Source: Marinobacter manganoxydans MnI7-9 (GTDB lineage Bacteria; Pseudomonadota; Gammaproteobacteria; Pseudomonadales; Oleiphilaceae). From it: a DNA stretch of 64,000 bases. The DNA is taken from contig NZ_AGTR01000084.1 of assembly GCF_000235625.1 (NCBI RefSeq), forward strand, positions 1 through 64,000, given 5' to 3'. The position numbers and the translations under genes were made by a program. The notes beneath the pieces are model-generated. The model was not told the origin of the DNA. It worked only from the letters and a program-made list of their open reading frames with translations, and did no database searches. Below are positions 44,770 to 53,824 of this stretch, piece by piece; positions within the stretch are counted from its first letter, which is position 1, and the number at the start of each line of letters is the position of its first letter.

Positions 44770-45729
44770 CTAGTTTATCGGCTCGGGATGATTGACGACA
44801 CACCGAAAGCCCGTTCCTGACGCCGATACAGGCTCACCCGCCCGCATAAACACTGTACCTGCTCCCCCCATGCTGTCTCCGTGACCTCCCCAATCCCTTA
44901 CGGTTTTTTCTGGCCTGTCTGGATTGGCCGGCTTCTCGGGCCCACTGGGGTTATCTCTGGGAGCTTGCTCGTAGTAATCCTCCTGAAACCAATCCTGCGT
45001 CCACTCAGCGACATTCCCAGTCATGTCGTAGAGGCCCAGGGAATTTGGGGGATAACTGCCAACCGGCCGGCGCTCAAATTTAAGCGAAGAATGGATCAAA
45101 GTGTTGCCGGAAGGAGGAATCGACGGGTCCACGTACTCTGTAGGGCGCCGCAAGTATGGATCTTTTTGCACTTCACCGGAGTCTGTCGCGTAGGCTACCT
45201 CACGCCCTCGGCTTCTGGCCGCGTACTCCCATTGCGCCTCAGTCGGTAGTGCAAAAGGCAACCCAGTCTCCTGAGCTAACCAGTCACAATAGCCTTCGGC
45301 CTCTCCATAATTGGGCACTCTGGCAGGCTTGTTTCGGAAGTAAGGTGACAAACGATCGTCAGTTGGCGAGGTTACATATCGTTGTTTGAACGGTGACGCC
45401 TCATATTGAGAAAGCCGCCCTGTAGCTTCGTAATACACCCTCATTTGGCCCCAAGTAGTTTCGTAGCGTGAGATTGAATAGCTATCGACCCTTACCTCAA
45501 TTGCCGGGCGACTATGATCAACCAACGTCACGTAGGCAGAACCATCGGGGCGACCCACGTCTCCGAGTTCAAATTCACCGCCTTCAACAAAAACCTGATT
45601 CTCGATAGCGTTTTCCACAATACGGGATACAGAGCTATCACCATCAGCACCACCAAGACCACCACATGCCACCAAGAAAATCGGCATTATCGTCAGACCA
45701 ATCACCTTCAACCGTTCAGTTCTCAACAT
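44770..45729 (-). CDS. SUMF1/formylglycine-enzyme-fold lipoprotein, candidate T6SS immunity or accessory protein
   Basis: This 319-residue exported protein has a lipobox VAC with Cys22 and a full SUMF1-type domain: EGGEFELGDVG, RYETTWGQMRVY, LPTEAQWEYAARSRG, and GLYDMTGNVAEWTQDWF, ending GTGFRCV. The copper-binding Cys pair of true formylglycine-generating enzymes is not evident, so it is probably a binding module. It starts 13 bp after the putative effector gene. A periplasmic or outer-membrane lipoprotein next to an effector is a common place for immunity proteins, but this role is inferred. Confidence 0.75.
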   Translation of the reverse strand: MLRTERLKVIGLTIMPIFLVACGGLGGADGDSSVSRIVENAIENQVFVEGGEFELGDVGRPDGSAYVTLVDHSRPAIEVRVDSYSISRYETTWGQMRVYYEATGRLSQYEASPFKQRYVTSPTDDRLSPYFRNKPARVPNYGEAEGYCDWLAQETGLPFALPTEAQWEYAARSRGREVAYATDSGEVQKDPYLRRPTEYVDPSIPPSGNTLIHSSLKFERRPVGSYPPNSLGLYDMTGNVAEWTQDWFQEDYYEQAPRDNPSGPEKPANPDRPEKTVRDWGGHGDSMGGAGTVFMRAGEPVSASGTGFRCVVNHPEPIN

Positions 45730-45742
45730 CCACTAAGTTTCC

Positions 45743-47860
45743 TTAACCAATCCTACAAATACGACAAACATTAAACGGATCCATTCTTACCGGCCTGTCA
45801 GCGACGGCCACCTGGTCCTTCAAGCCTCGAATGAAGAGATGCTGATCCGATTTATTCTTGCCTATGAAGTCAAACAGTCGGTCTAGGTTATTTTCGAACT
45901 CATCCAGCCGGGCTAAGCCTTGCGGATTCATTCGTAACACCGTTTCCTCGAAATCACGCCATCCCTGAAACGATTTCAGAATCAAATTCACGGCTTGAAT
46001 TTTAATATCGCCATCACTCCAGATATCGGGCGTTAGCCACCAGTCGTAAAGGATATTGTCCAGAATTACGCCTTTGACCTCAGGCGGAGAATGCAGAAAG
46101 ACCGAACTATCTTTAACTGTAATGTCTTGAACTACATTCTCAGCAATTTCGCTGCCCTGTTGTTCTCGATGGCGGTCAACAAACACGGCATGAATATAAT
46201 CTACAACCCCATCCACCAAAGTGTCCGCAAATCCTTGGGCCACTTCTAATGCCGTGAGCCCCCGAGCCAGAGCGAACAAGCTCATACGCCGATACCAATC
46301 AAAAGCTTCTGTATCGCGATCGAAAAGCTCAAGATACCGAAAATCTACATCCATCAGAGCGTTATAAACGAAGTGAAGCATCCGCAATATTTTCTGAGTT
46401 TCGATCTCCAACAAGAAACTCCCCGACGCACCAGCACCGAAAACTAGCCCCGCATGAACATTGATATAAAACTTTCCAGTGGCGCGACTGAATTCCAACC
46501 GAACGTTAAGCTCAGCACCTCCACCCAATGCACCTTCAACTTTCTGTCCAATGACACAAAGCCTGTCCCACTCTCTCTCCTCGGTTAACACATCCTTCCA
46601 GCGCAGCTCACCAGAAACCTCACAACCACCACGAACCCCGGCAAACACACCCGCGTCCATGCCAGCCCCTTGTCCATGCTTTCGGGCGGCAATACCCTTG
46701 AGTTTCGGAAAGCCATCGCTGGTGGACACCTCAACGTTGGCAGCCATGAGCGCAGAGGCGCCGGCAAATCCGGTCAGCGAGGCGTTGATCGCTGCCTGGA
46801 AATGGCCGAGCGACGCGATCTTGCGCTCGCCATCCCAGCCTCCAACCCTATAAGGAATCCGGATTTCGGACCGGTTATTCACCGGAAACGCCTGCTCAAC
46901 ACCAACCTTGCCCTGCGCCAGCGCATACTGCGCTTCCGCTTTCGCCTGGAAATGCACTTTTCCCTTGCGCGGATCAAATTCACCCGAAGCTGCCGCACCG
47001 GCAGCAAAGCGCATGAATTGTGCCTCTGCGGAGGCATCAAATCCGGTTTCATCGACCGCTTCCCGCCGGGCTTCCGCGTCTCCCCAGATGGACCAGGATG
47101 CCTCATCGTAAAACTTGTTCAACGTCGTCATAAGCGCGCCATTTTTATCGGGCTCCCAGAGGGTTGCGTTGAACTTGATGTTAAGTTCGCTTCGGATAGC
47201 ATCTCGTAGCTTCGCCGGATCAACCCCGTTCTCGTTTAGCCAACCCTTGCTGCGCTCCCTGTCTCGCGATGTCATCGAATACCGGCGAGGGTGGTTCGCG
47301 ATCTTGTCAGAGCGCACGAAAGTGACGTGCTTATTGCCGGCCAACCGCTTTATTTCAGTAATCGGTGGAATGGATTGCATGTCGTTGGTCAGGACTGAGC
47401 GCGCCTCAAGTTCGTCTATCAGCCGTTCTTTCTCCTCCTGTACTTCCGACAGCAAGCGCCCTTCGCCCTCACTCACGCCCAGTTCAGAGTCGGTTTCACC
47501 CTCATCAAGCCCGTCAAGCTTCCCGTAAAATTCAGTGATGGGGCCACAAACGAATTCCTCTTCTTCGACCCACTCCGCCAATTCCGCCTCAGTCAGGAGA
47601 ATCAGTTCGTCAGACCCGGTTACATGGACAACTTCCACGATTTCTTCGGAACAGGGAGGCTCCTGAGCAACAGATCCCACTTCGCAGTTGGAGAAATCAG
47701 CCTCGTTGGCCGCTGGCAGCTTGAGCAGCTGTCCGGGGAAGATACGATCCGGGTTCTCAATTGCAGGATTCAGCCGCATCAGGCTGCTCAGGGTTGTTTG
47801 ATGCCTTTGTGCAATCGCACTGAGGGTGTCGCCGGAGCGAACGGTGTATTCAGAATTCAT
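45743..47860 (-). CDS. LysM-headed putative T6SS effector
   Basis: A 705-residue protein with no signal peptide. Residues 4-50 form a LysM domain (YTVRSGDTLSAIAQRHQTTL). A Glu-rich segment (about 90-150) follows, then a long Gly/Ala-rich amphipathic region (about 265-480) with stretches such as AGLVFGAGASGSFLLEIE that could enter membranes. The C-terminal 200 residues are acidic and helical, and I recognise no toxin domain. It lies between the DUF4123 adaptor and a lipoprotein, the usual slot for T6SS cargo. Base composition looks lower in GC than the neighbours. A pore-forming or cell-wall-targeting role is speculation. Confidence 0.65.
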   Translation of the reverse strand: MNSEYTVRSGDTLSAIAQRHQTTLSSLMRLNPAIENPDRIFPGQLLKLPAANEADFSNCEVGSVAQEPPCSEEIVEVVHVTGSDELILLTEAELAEWVEEEEFVCGPITEFYGKLDGLDEGETDSELGVSEGEGRLLSEVQEEKERLIDELEARSVLTNDMQSIPPITEIKRLAGNKHVTFVRSDKIANHPRRYSMTSRDRERSKGWLNENGVDPAKLRDAIRSELNIKFNATLWEPDKNGALMTTLNKFYDEASWSIWGDAEARREAVDETGFDASAEAQFMRFAAGAAASGEFDPRKGKVHFQAKAEAQYALAQGKVGVEQAFPVNNRSEIRIPYRVGGWDGERKIASLGHFQAAINASLTGFAGASALMAANVEVSTSDGFPKLKGIAARKHGQGAGMDAGVFAGVRGGCEVSGELRWKDVLTEEREWDRLCVIGQKVEGALGGGAELNVRLEFSRATGKFYINVHAGLVFGAGASGSFLLEIETQKILRMLHFVYNALMDVDFRYLELFDRDTEAFDWYRRMSLFALARGLTALEVAQGFADTLVDGVVDYIHAVFVDRHREQQGSEIAENVVQDITVKDSSVFLHSPPEVKGVILDNILYDWWLTPDIWSDGDIKIQAVNLILKSFQGWRDFEETVLRMNPQGLARLDEFENNLDRLFDFIGKNKSDQHLFIRGLKDQVAVADRPVRMDPFNVCRICRIG

Positions 47861-48654
47861 CAGGCAACTCCGTATGCCAAATGGTTATCCACTGCTTTCA
47901 GACGTGCGCTAGCCGAGACCTCAGAGTCAGACAGAATGGTGCGGATTTCGGCAAGCTTGATCCGCTCCCCGTGAACCACGGCCAGCTCTGAGTAACGGCT
48001 AACCTCCTTTTCGGTTCGAAAACCCAGCGCGGTTGCCTCATTGATGAGTTGCTCCAACCGTGCTCGATCCGTGATGTCGAGAAAACGGCCCAACTTCTCG
48101 ACGAATTCATGCCTGGCGCTCTGTGACAGCACTGCCACATGATTTTCAGTGAGGAGAAACCAGCCTTCCTCAGCCGCTTTCCTGAAGTGTTGCGAGCCAT
48201 CTGAATCGAACCGGGATAGCTCTCCGTTCGGTTGGAAGGCCAGCCACTCTCTGACTGGCCCACTAAAGCGAGCGCGTTCCTGCTCATTCAGTGCAGACAT
48301 CAGCCGCGTGAGCTGCTTGGGTGCGTAATAGCGCAGGTAGGAGAATCCCCCATTCGGCATCTGCACACTGAGCAAACTGCGCAAATGGCCCGCCACAAGG
48401 GAGAGGCTTTGATCCGATAGAAGGATAATGGCTTTATCCTGCCACTCCGACTGGGCACGCCAAAGCCGTGTACCCTCGGAGGGTTTGACCAAGCAAGGGG
48501 TTACTTCCATAACCGCTTCATGTGGTGTGCCCAAGAACAGATATTCCAGTTGGGGCTGATCATCATGCTCGTAGGTGAAGCGCGGTGCATCAAACAATGC
48601 ACCGTCAAAAAGAATGTAGGCCTTCGCCCTGGTTGTTTCATCCAGCCCTATCAT
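47860..48654 (-). CDS. DUF4123 T6SS effector adaptor
   Basis: A 264-residue DUF4123-type protein. The N-terminal domain (about 10-140) has the pattern DGALFDAPRFTYEHDD and LRSLLSVQMPNGGFSYLRYYAP, with the conserved Arg and Tyr residues. The family (TEC/Tap proteins) loads effectors onto VgrG. The ATG overlaps the vgrG stop by 4 bp, and its own stop shares a base with the next start, so the three genes are translated as one coupled block. No signal peptide is seen. Confidence 0.82.
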   Translation of the reverse strand: MIGLDETTRAKAYILFDGALFDAPRFTYEHDDQPQLEYLFLGTPHEAVMEVTPCLVKPSEGTRLWRAQSEWQDKAIILLSDQSLSLVAGHLRSLLSVQMPNGGFSYLRYYAPKQLTRLMSALNEQERARFSGPVREWLAFQPNGELSRFDSDGSQHFRKAAEEGWFLLTENHVAVLSQSARHEFVEKLGRFLDITDRARLEQLINEATALGFRTEKEVSRYSELAVVHGERIKLAEIRTILSDSEVSASARLKAVDNHLAYGVA

Positions 48655-50771
48655 GCAGTCACATCCTCGCATGAACAGGATGAGAGGGCGCAGGTGCCAT
48701 CCGACTTGCGCCCGCATTGCTTGACCAGTGCAACATCATTCCTGGCCGCCGCTTTCAGGGCCTGCACCGAACTTGGAGTCGGACCTGCTAAAGCCCGGGT
48801 GTCGGTTTCAGCAAGCTGTGCCGGTTTGTTCGTATCGGCAATTTCACTCAGGCTGGCCGGAAGCGCCGGGTCTTGGGCCGACACCCCACTCCCACTCCCA
48901 GGCCCACCGCCAGAGTTCATGCGCACCGAAGGCCCGGAGACCGTAACGCCACTAGGATCCAGCTTCAGAAAGCTACCACCTGCTTTGAGCGTGAGTTCGG
49001 CGCCCGCCTCGATTACGACTTTCATACCCGCTTTGTGGTGGATCTCGGTGCCAGCTTCAACGAGCTGGTTTTTGCCCTGTTTGCTGTGAAGACTGCCACC
49101 GATGGAGAGGCTGTAATCACTTCCGACCGACTCACGCTGTTCGCCATCGACAGTTCGGTGCTCATTGCCTTCGACGTGACTGAATTCGTTGTTTTCGACC
49201 GTGCGGTGACTGTCGTTTCGAATCACCTCCGTGCGGTTGTTCTCGGTGAGCAGGTCCAGGTCTTTCTGGGCGTGGACGTAGATCTGTTCCTGATCCGCCT
49301 CATCCTCAAACCGCAGTTCGTTGCTGCCCTCGCCCTTGTGGGTCTTGGTTTTCAGGGTGGTGCGGGTTTTGTGTTCCGGCAGCCCATAGGGTGGCGTGTT
49401 GGTGATGTGATGGGTTCGCCCGGTGATGATGGGCTGGTCCGGGTCGCCGTCCAGGAAGGAGACAATTACTTCGTGGCCGATTCGTGGCAAGGCCATGAAG
49501 CCATACTGGCCGCCGGCCCAGCCCTGACTGACTCGGAGCCAGGCGCTGCTGTGTTCGTCGTTTTTCGAGTAGCGATCCCAAGGGAAACGGACTTTGACCC
49601 GGCCATGTTCATCGCAGTGGATCTCTTCGCCTTCCGGGCCGGTGACAATCGCAATTTGCGGGCCGTCCATCAGAGGACGATGGGGCGTTCGGGGACGCCA
49701 GGTCAGGTCTGCAGGTATGGCATTGAACCGGTTGTGATAGGTGGTGGGTTCGCTGCCGCCCTCCTCTTCCAGGGCCTGGGGCTGGGTGCCGGTGTGAGTG
49801 ACGGCGGTCAGCAGCCATTCCCGATTCAGGGCGTCGCTGTCGTGCTCCTTCAGCTCAACCTTGGCGCCGGCGCTGAAGTCCGGGCGATTGCTCTCACCGG
49901 ATGCGGTACTGGCATCATTGCGGAGGGATTGCAGTCTGGCTTCGGTAAACGGCTGGCCACTGGCATCGGCCTTAAAGCGGCCGGGGTAATCGTAGTGCTG
50001 GTAATCTTCACGGTGCTTCAAGTCGCCGGAAGCATGCTGATGCATCAAAGCATAGGCGGGATTCTTAAAGGTATAATCCTTCATGGCCACAGAGGCCACC
50101 CGCACCCGCTCTTCATATCGAAATCGGCACACGACCGGGCGCCTGCTGCTGCCGCCGGCTTTGGCGTTATATTCTGCCGGCTCCAGCTTCGGCGCATCGC
50201 CATGATGGTCGGCGATTACAAGCGCCGGCTGTGTGTCTGCGTCCACGCTCCCGTGTTCATACCTGTAATGCCAGCCCTCTTCAGCCGCGAGACGTTCGAG
50301 GAAGGCCAGGTCGCTTTCTCTATGCTGAACACAATACTCCCGCTGCTCGGGAGTGCGTTTCAGATCGAAAACCGAGTCGATAATGCCGCGCTCTTCCAGC
50401 AAGGTACCTACGATGGTATCGCTGCTTTGGGTCTGGAATATCCGGCTGTTGTGCATCAGTCCCAGACGCCAGAGCGGCGACTGAATATTCAGTTCATAGC
50501 GGGTGCGCCGGTGACCGGCATCGCCCCGAACAAATTCGTTGACCACACCGGTGAAGCGCCTGAGCGGCTCGCCATCCTGCCAGACCACAAGATCCACCGG
50601 TTGCTCAAGAATTTCCGCTGCCTGAATCAATGAGTCGATACTGGACAGCTCAAGCCGACCCTGAAATACCTCGGAGAGGCGCTCGGTCAGTGCGAAGCCA
50701 ACTACGGAAAATAAATCGGAGGGGAGTCCTCCAACACGGGCGGTGAACTGCAATCCGCTTGCCTGGGGCAT
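48651..50771 (-). CDS. vgrG: T6SS spike protein VgrG
   Basis: This 706-residue spike protein has gp27-like domains (about 10-370), an OB-fold gp5 domain around DEHGRVKVRFPWDRY and RVSQGWAGGQYGFMALPRIG, and a repetitive beta-helix tail (about 500-640) with Glu/Asn/His-rich repeats. A terminal extension of about 70 residues, rich in Pro, Ser and Ala, ends in a Cys cluster with CGRKSDGTC and SSCSC. No other T6SS structural genes or PAAR protein are in the window. The start giving MPQASGLQF is preferred by length. Confidence 0.92.
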   Translation of the reverse strand: MPQASGLQFTARVGGLPSDLFSVVGFALTERLSEVFQGRLELSSIDSLIQAAEILEQPVDLVVWQDGEPLRRFTGVVNEFVRGDAGHRRTRYELNIQSPLWRLGLMHNSRIFQTQSSDTIVGTLLEERGIIDSVFDLKRTPEQREYCVQHRESDLAFLERLAAEEGWHYRYEHGSVDADTQPALVIADHHGDAPKLEPAEYNAKAGGSSRRPVVCRFRYEERVRVASVAMKDYTFKNPAYALMHQHASGDLKHREDYQHYDYPGRFKADASGQPFTEARLQSLRNDASTASGESNRPDFSAGAKVELKEHDSDALNREWLLTAVTHTGTQPQALEEEGGSEPTTYHNRFNAIPADLTWRPRTPHRPLMDGPQIAIVTGPEGEEIHCDEHGRVKVRFPWDRYSKNDEHSSAWLRVSQGWAGGQYGFMALPRIGHEVIVSFLDGDPDQPIITGRTHHITNTPPYGLPEHKTRTTLKTKTHKGEGSNELRFEDEADQEQIYVHAQKDLDLLTENNRTEVIRNDSHRTVENNEFSHVEGNEHRTVDGEQRESVGSDYSLSIGGSLHSKQGKNQLVEAGTEIHHKAGMKVVIEAGAELTLKAGGSFLKLDPSGVTVSGPSVRMNSGGGPGSGSGVSAQDPALPASLSEIADTNKPAQLAETDTRALAGPTPSSVQALKAAARNDVALVKQCGRKSDGTCALSSCSCEDVTA

Positions 50772-50922
50772 ATCTTCAATCCTTGAAGGTATGGTTATCT
50801 CCTGTTCCCGGCAGCCTTTAGCCAACCAAGTCCCTGGTTGGGCTACCGAACAACAACTCGCGGCAAAAGTACCAGCAGCGACTCTGAAAATCCAGCGGCT
50901 GGTCGCAAAAACGCGAATATGA

Positions 50923-50956
50923 CTGGGGCCAGATGAAGCGTTTCATCAGGCCCCGA
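50923..50956. repeat. Long hairpin downstream of mmsB (repeat family member 1)
   Basis: GGGGCC (50925-50930) and GATGAA (50932-50937) pair with TTCATC (50942-50947) and GGCCCC (50949-50954) around a GCGT loop, with one unpaired A on each side. A closely related hairpin lies at 53781-53819. It may terminate the valine operon, but there is no immediate U-tract on the minus strand. Confidence 0.6.
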
Positions 50957-50963
50957 TAGCGCG

Positions 50964-51851
50964 TTACTCTGGCTTGTAGAGCCGCTGAATGCTGGAGAAA
51001 TCCAGGCTACCGTTGCCCTGCCCAGCATGGAGCTGAAACAGGTTGCGGGCCAGAGATCCCATGGGAATGGAAGCCTGGTTCTTGACGGCGTTGTCGAACG
51101 CCAGCCCCAGATCCTTGGTCATCAGATTGACCAGGAAGCCGCCCTCGTAGTTACGGGACGCGGGTACGCCTTCCATCACACCTGGCCAGGGGTTGTAGAC
51201 ATTCAGCGCCCAGTTGCCACCGGAACTCTGCTTCATGATTTCCGAGAGCACCGCCGGATCCAGACCGTTCTTCACGCCGAGCGCAAGTGCTTCGCTGGTG
51301 CCGGACATCAGGATGGCCAGCAGCATGTTGTTGCAGATCTTGGCCACCTGGCCGGACCCATGATCACCGGCATGGAAGATGTTCTTGCCCATGGCGTCAA
51401 GAATCGGCTTGGCCTTGTTGAAGGCCTCTTCCAAGCCGCCGCAAATGAAGGTCAAGGTGCCGGCCTTGGCACCGCCAACACCGCCGGAGACGGGCGCATC
51501 GAGGAACGGGATATCCTTGGCTCGTGCAACTTCGGCAACGCCCCGGGCTGTTTCCGGTGCGATGGTGGAAGAATCAATCACCAGGGTGCCGGCCGGCAGT
51601 TTTGCCAGCAGACCATCGTCTCCCAGGTATACCGCTTCCACATGCTGGCCGGCAGGCAGCATGGTGATGACACACTCCGCGCCACTGGCTGCTTCGTGGG
51701 CGGTGTCTGCCGTTTTCGCGCCTTCGGACACCAGGGCGGCAACAGCGTCTTTGGACAGGTCGAATACGGTGACCTCGTGGCCCGCTTTTACCAGGTTTCC
51801 GGCCATTGGGCCGCCCATGTTACCGAGACCGATAAAGGTAATCTTTGCCAT
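50964..51851 (-). CDS. mmsB: 3-Hydroxyisobutyrate dehydrogenase
   Basis: A 295-residue beta-hydroxyacid dehydrogenase. It has the NAD motif FIGLGNMGGPMAGNL, the substrate motif DAPVSGGVGGAKAGTL, the catalytic Lys in GSGQVAKICNNM and the C-terminal KDLGLAFDNA block. It oxidises 3-hydroxyisobutyrate to methylmalonate semialdehyde in valine breakdown. It is the last gene of the unit and has a strong ribosome binding site (AAGGAGA). Confidence 0.93.
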   Translation of the reverse strand: MAKITFIGLGNMGGPMAGNLVKAGHEVTVFDLSKDAVAALVSEGAKTADTAHEAASGAECVITMLPAGQHVEAVYLGDDGLLAKLPAGTLVIDSSTIAPETARGVAEVARAKDIPFLDAPVSGGVGGAKAGTLTFICGGLEEAFNKAKPILDAMGKNIFHAGDHGSGQVAKICNNMLLAILMSGTSEALALGVKNGLDPAVLSEIMKQSSGGNWALNVYNPWPGVMEGVPASRNYEGGFLVNLMTKDLGLAFDNAVKNQASIPMGSLARNLFQLHAGQGNGSLDFSSIQRLYKPE

Positions 51852-51878
51852 GTCTTTTCTCCTTGTTCTTGTAATAGA

Positions 51879-52949
51879 TCAGCTAAAAAAATCGTCGATC
51901 CAGGCGCTGTCCATTTCGGCAAGGGACGCATAGCGCCAGCGGGGCTGCTGGTCCTTGTCGATCAGAAGCGCTCGGATGCCTTCGGCAAACTCGCCCTTGG
52001 TCAGGCACTTGGTGGAAAGCACCAGTTCCTTGTCGAGCACCTCTTTAAGGCTGTCGTGTTTGCAGCCGTGCAGGTGCCGCCAGACCAAAGCCAGGGATGT
52101 GGGTGACGCACCAGCCAGGGAGCGGGTCGCTTTCGCCACCCAGCCGTCGCCACCAGACAGTTCTTTCAATTGATTAACGTTCGCTTCCAGGGAGTCAGCA
52201 TCGGTAACCCGATTGATCTCATCGAAATGAGTGCGAACAGGTGACTCCGGCATGGCGTCGGCGCTCTCACGCTCGTATTGACGCAACACACTACCGACCA
52301 CTGCATGAGGATCTTCGCCCTGCCAGTTACGCTTGCACAGCTCGGCAACAACATCGGCCTTCAGATCATGCCGGATGAAGCGGTCGGCAAGGCCAGTAAA
52401 GATTGCATCAGCGCCGTTCAGGCGAGCACCGGTCAGACCCAGGAACAAGCCGGTGCGCCCGGGGGTGCGGTTCAGGAACCAGCCCGCCGCAACATCGGGG
52501 TAGAGGCCGATGGTGATCTCGGGCATGGCAAGCTTCGATCCTTCCGTCACCACCCGGTGAGACGCGCCCTCCATAATGCCCATACCGCCACCCATTACGA
52601 TGCCGTGTCCCCAGCAAACGAGCGGTTTCGGGAAGGTATGGATCAGGTAATCCAGCTCATATTCCTCGGTGAAGAATGCCTCACCCTCACTGGCACCCTG
52701 TGGCTCGGTCATGCTGCGATACAGGGCAACGATGTCGCCACCGGCACAGAACGCCTTGTCGCCCTCGGATTCCAGCCAGACGGCCTGGATTACGGGGTCC
52801 TCCGCCCAACGCTTCAGTTGCGGAGTCAGCAACCGGATCATTTCCAGAGACAGCGAGTTCAGCGCTTTGGGCGTATTCAGCCGGGCCACGGCGATCAGCG
52901 CGCCATCGCCCGTCTTCCATTCTTCGAAGATAATGGGTTGATCACTCAT
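51879..52949 (-). CDS. 3-Hydroxyisobutyryl-CoA hydrolase
   Basis: This 356-residue crotonase-fold protein has KALNSLSLEMI, GDKAFCAGGDI for the oxyanion hole, and CWGHGIVMGGGMGIMEGASHRVVTE. AMPEITIGLYPDVAAGWFLNR carries the Glu and Asp typical of the hydrolase branch rather than hydratases. It should release 3-hydroxyisobutyrate from its CoA ester, the step before MmsB. It lies between mmsB and the enoyl-CoA hydratase. Confidence 0.9.
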   Translation of the reverse strand: MSDQPIIFEEWKTGDGALIAVARLNTPKALNSLSLEMIRLLTPQLKRWAEDPVIQAVWLESEGDKAFCAGGDIVALYRSMTEPQGASEGEAFFTEEYELDYLIHTFPKPLVCWGHGIVMGGGMGIMEGASHRVVTEGSKLAMPEITIGLYPDVAAGWFLNRTPGRTGLFLGLTGARLNGADAIFTGLADRFIRHDLKADVVAELCKRNWQGEDPHAVVGSVLRQYERESADAMPESPVRTHFDEINRVTDADSLEANVNQLKELSGGDGWVAKATRSLAGASPTSLALVWRHLHGCKHDSLKEVLDKELVLSTKCLTKGEFAEGIRALLIDKDQQPRWRYASLAEMDSAWIDDFFS

Positions 52950-52982
52950 AACAGGTCCTTGAGCCAGCCATCAAAGCCGGCT

Positions 52983-53762
52983 TCAGCGGTTTTTCCATTC
53001 CGGCTTGCGCTTTTCGAGAAACGCGTTTACGCCTTCTTTCTGGTCTTCGGTAGAGAACAGCTCAACAAACAGTTCCCGCTCCATGCGCCAGCCGTCGTCG
53101 TGGCTGCGGCCATCGCGGGCGCTCATCACCAGGGTCTTGCAACGAGCCGTTGACGACGGGCTCTGCTGGCACGCCATTTCCGCCAACTCCAGCGCCTTAT
53201 CAAGGCTCTGTCCGCTCGGCACCACTTCCTCAACCAGGCCGATTCGCAGTGCCGTATCGGCCTTTACCCGCTCACCGCACAGAATCATCCGCTTGGCCCA
53301 GCCCTCACCCACCAGCCAGGGCAGGTTCTGGGTGCCGCCGGCACAGGGCAGCAGGCCAACGCCTGCTTCGGGCAGTGCCATCTGGGCATGCTCTTCGGCA
53401 ATGCGGATGTCACAGGCCATGGCGCACTCCAGGCCGCCACCCATGGCGTAGCCGTTCACCGCCGCGATAGAAACACCGCGGAACCGCTGCAGCGTGGAGA
53501 AGGCCTCGCCAAAAAGCTGGCCCATCTCGTTCGCCCGGGCCTTGTCGCCATCGGCGAAGGTTTTCAGATCGGCGCCGGCAGAATAGAACTTCTCGCCCTG
53601 CCCGGTCATTACCAGGGCAAAGATGTCCCGGTCTTCGTTCAGTTCCTTGACGATGTTCGTCAGGGCAATGAGGGAATCCTTCGTCCAGGTGTTGGCCGGT
53701 GGATTGTTGATGGTCAGTACCGCGATATGTCCGCGTTTTTCGAGCTGAATCAGGTCACTCAT
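52983..53762 (-). CDS. Enoyl-CoA hydratase (methacrylyl-CoA hydratase role)
   Basis: A 259-residue crotonase. The oxyanion-hole Gly residues lie in FYSAGADLK and GYAMGGGLECAMACD, and ALPEAGVGLLPCAGGTQNLP includes the position of the second catalytic Glu. In this operon it should hydrate methacrylyl-CoA to 3-hydroxyisobutyryl-CoA. A strong GAGGA precedes the ATG. A long hairpin separates it from the upstream dehydrogenase gene. Confidence 0.88.
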   Translation of the reverse strand: MSDLIQLEKRGHIAVLTINNPPANTWTKDSLIALTNIVKELNEDRDIFALVMTGQGEKFYSAGADLKTFADGDKARANEMGQLFGEAFSTLQRFRGVSIAAVNGYAMGGGLECAMACDIRIAEEHAQMALPEAGVGLLPCAGGTQNLPWLVGEGWAKRMILCGERVKADTALRIGLVEEVVPSGQSLDKALELAEMACQQSPSSTARCKTLVMSARDGRSHDDGWRMERELFVELFSTEDQKEGVNAFLEKRKPEWKNR

Positions 53763-53780
53763 TTGCTATTCCTCATACTG

Positions 53781-53819
53781 AAAATGGGGTCGGATGACGA
53801 TGTCATCAGACCCCATTTT
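53781..53819. repeat. Long hairpin inside the valine operon (repeat family member 2)
   Basis: AAAATGGGGTC (53781-53791) pairs with GACCCCATTTT (53809-53819), and inner GATGAC (53793-53798) pairs with GTCATC (53802-53807). The only mismatch is G/A between the two stems. The layout repeats that of the hairpin at 50923-50956. It could attenuate transcription or set mRNA processing between the dehydrogenase and hydratase genes. Confidence 0.65.
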
Positions 53820-53824
53820 TATGC

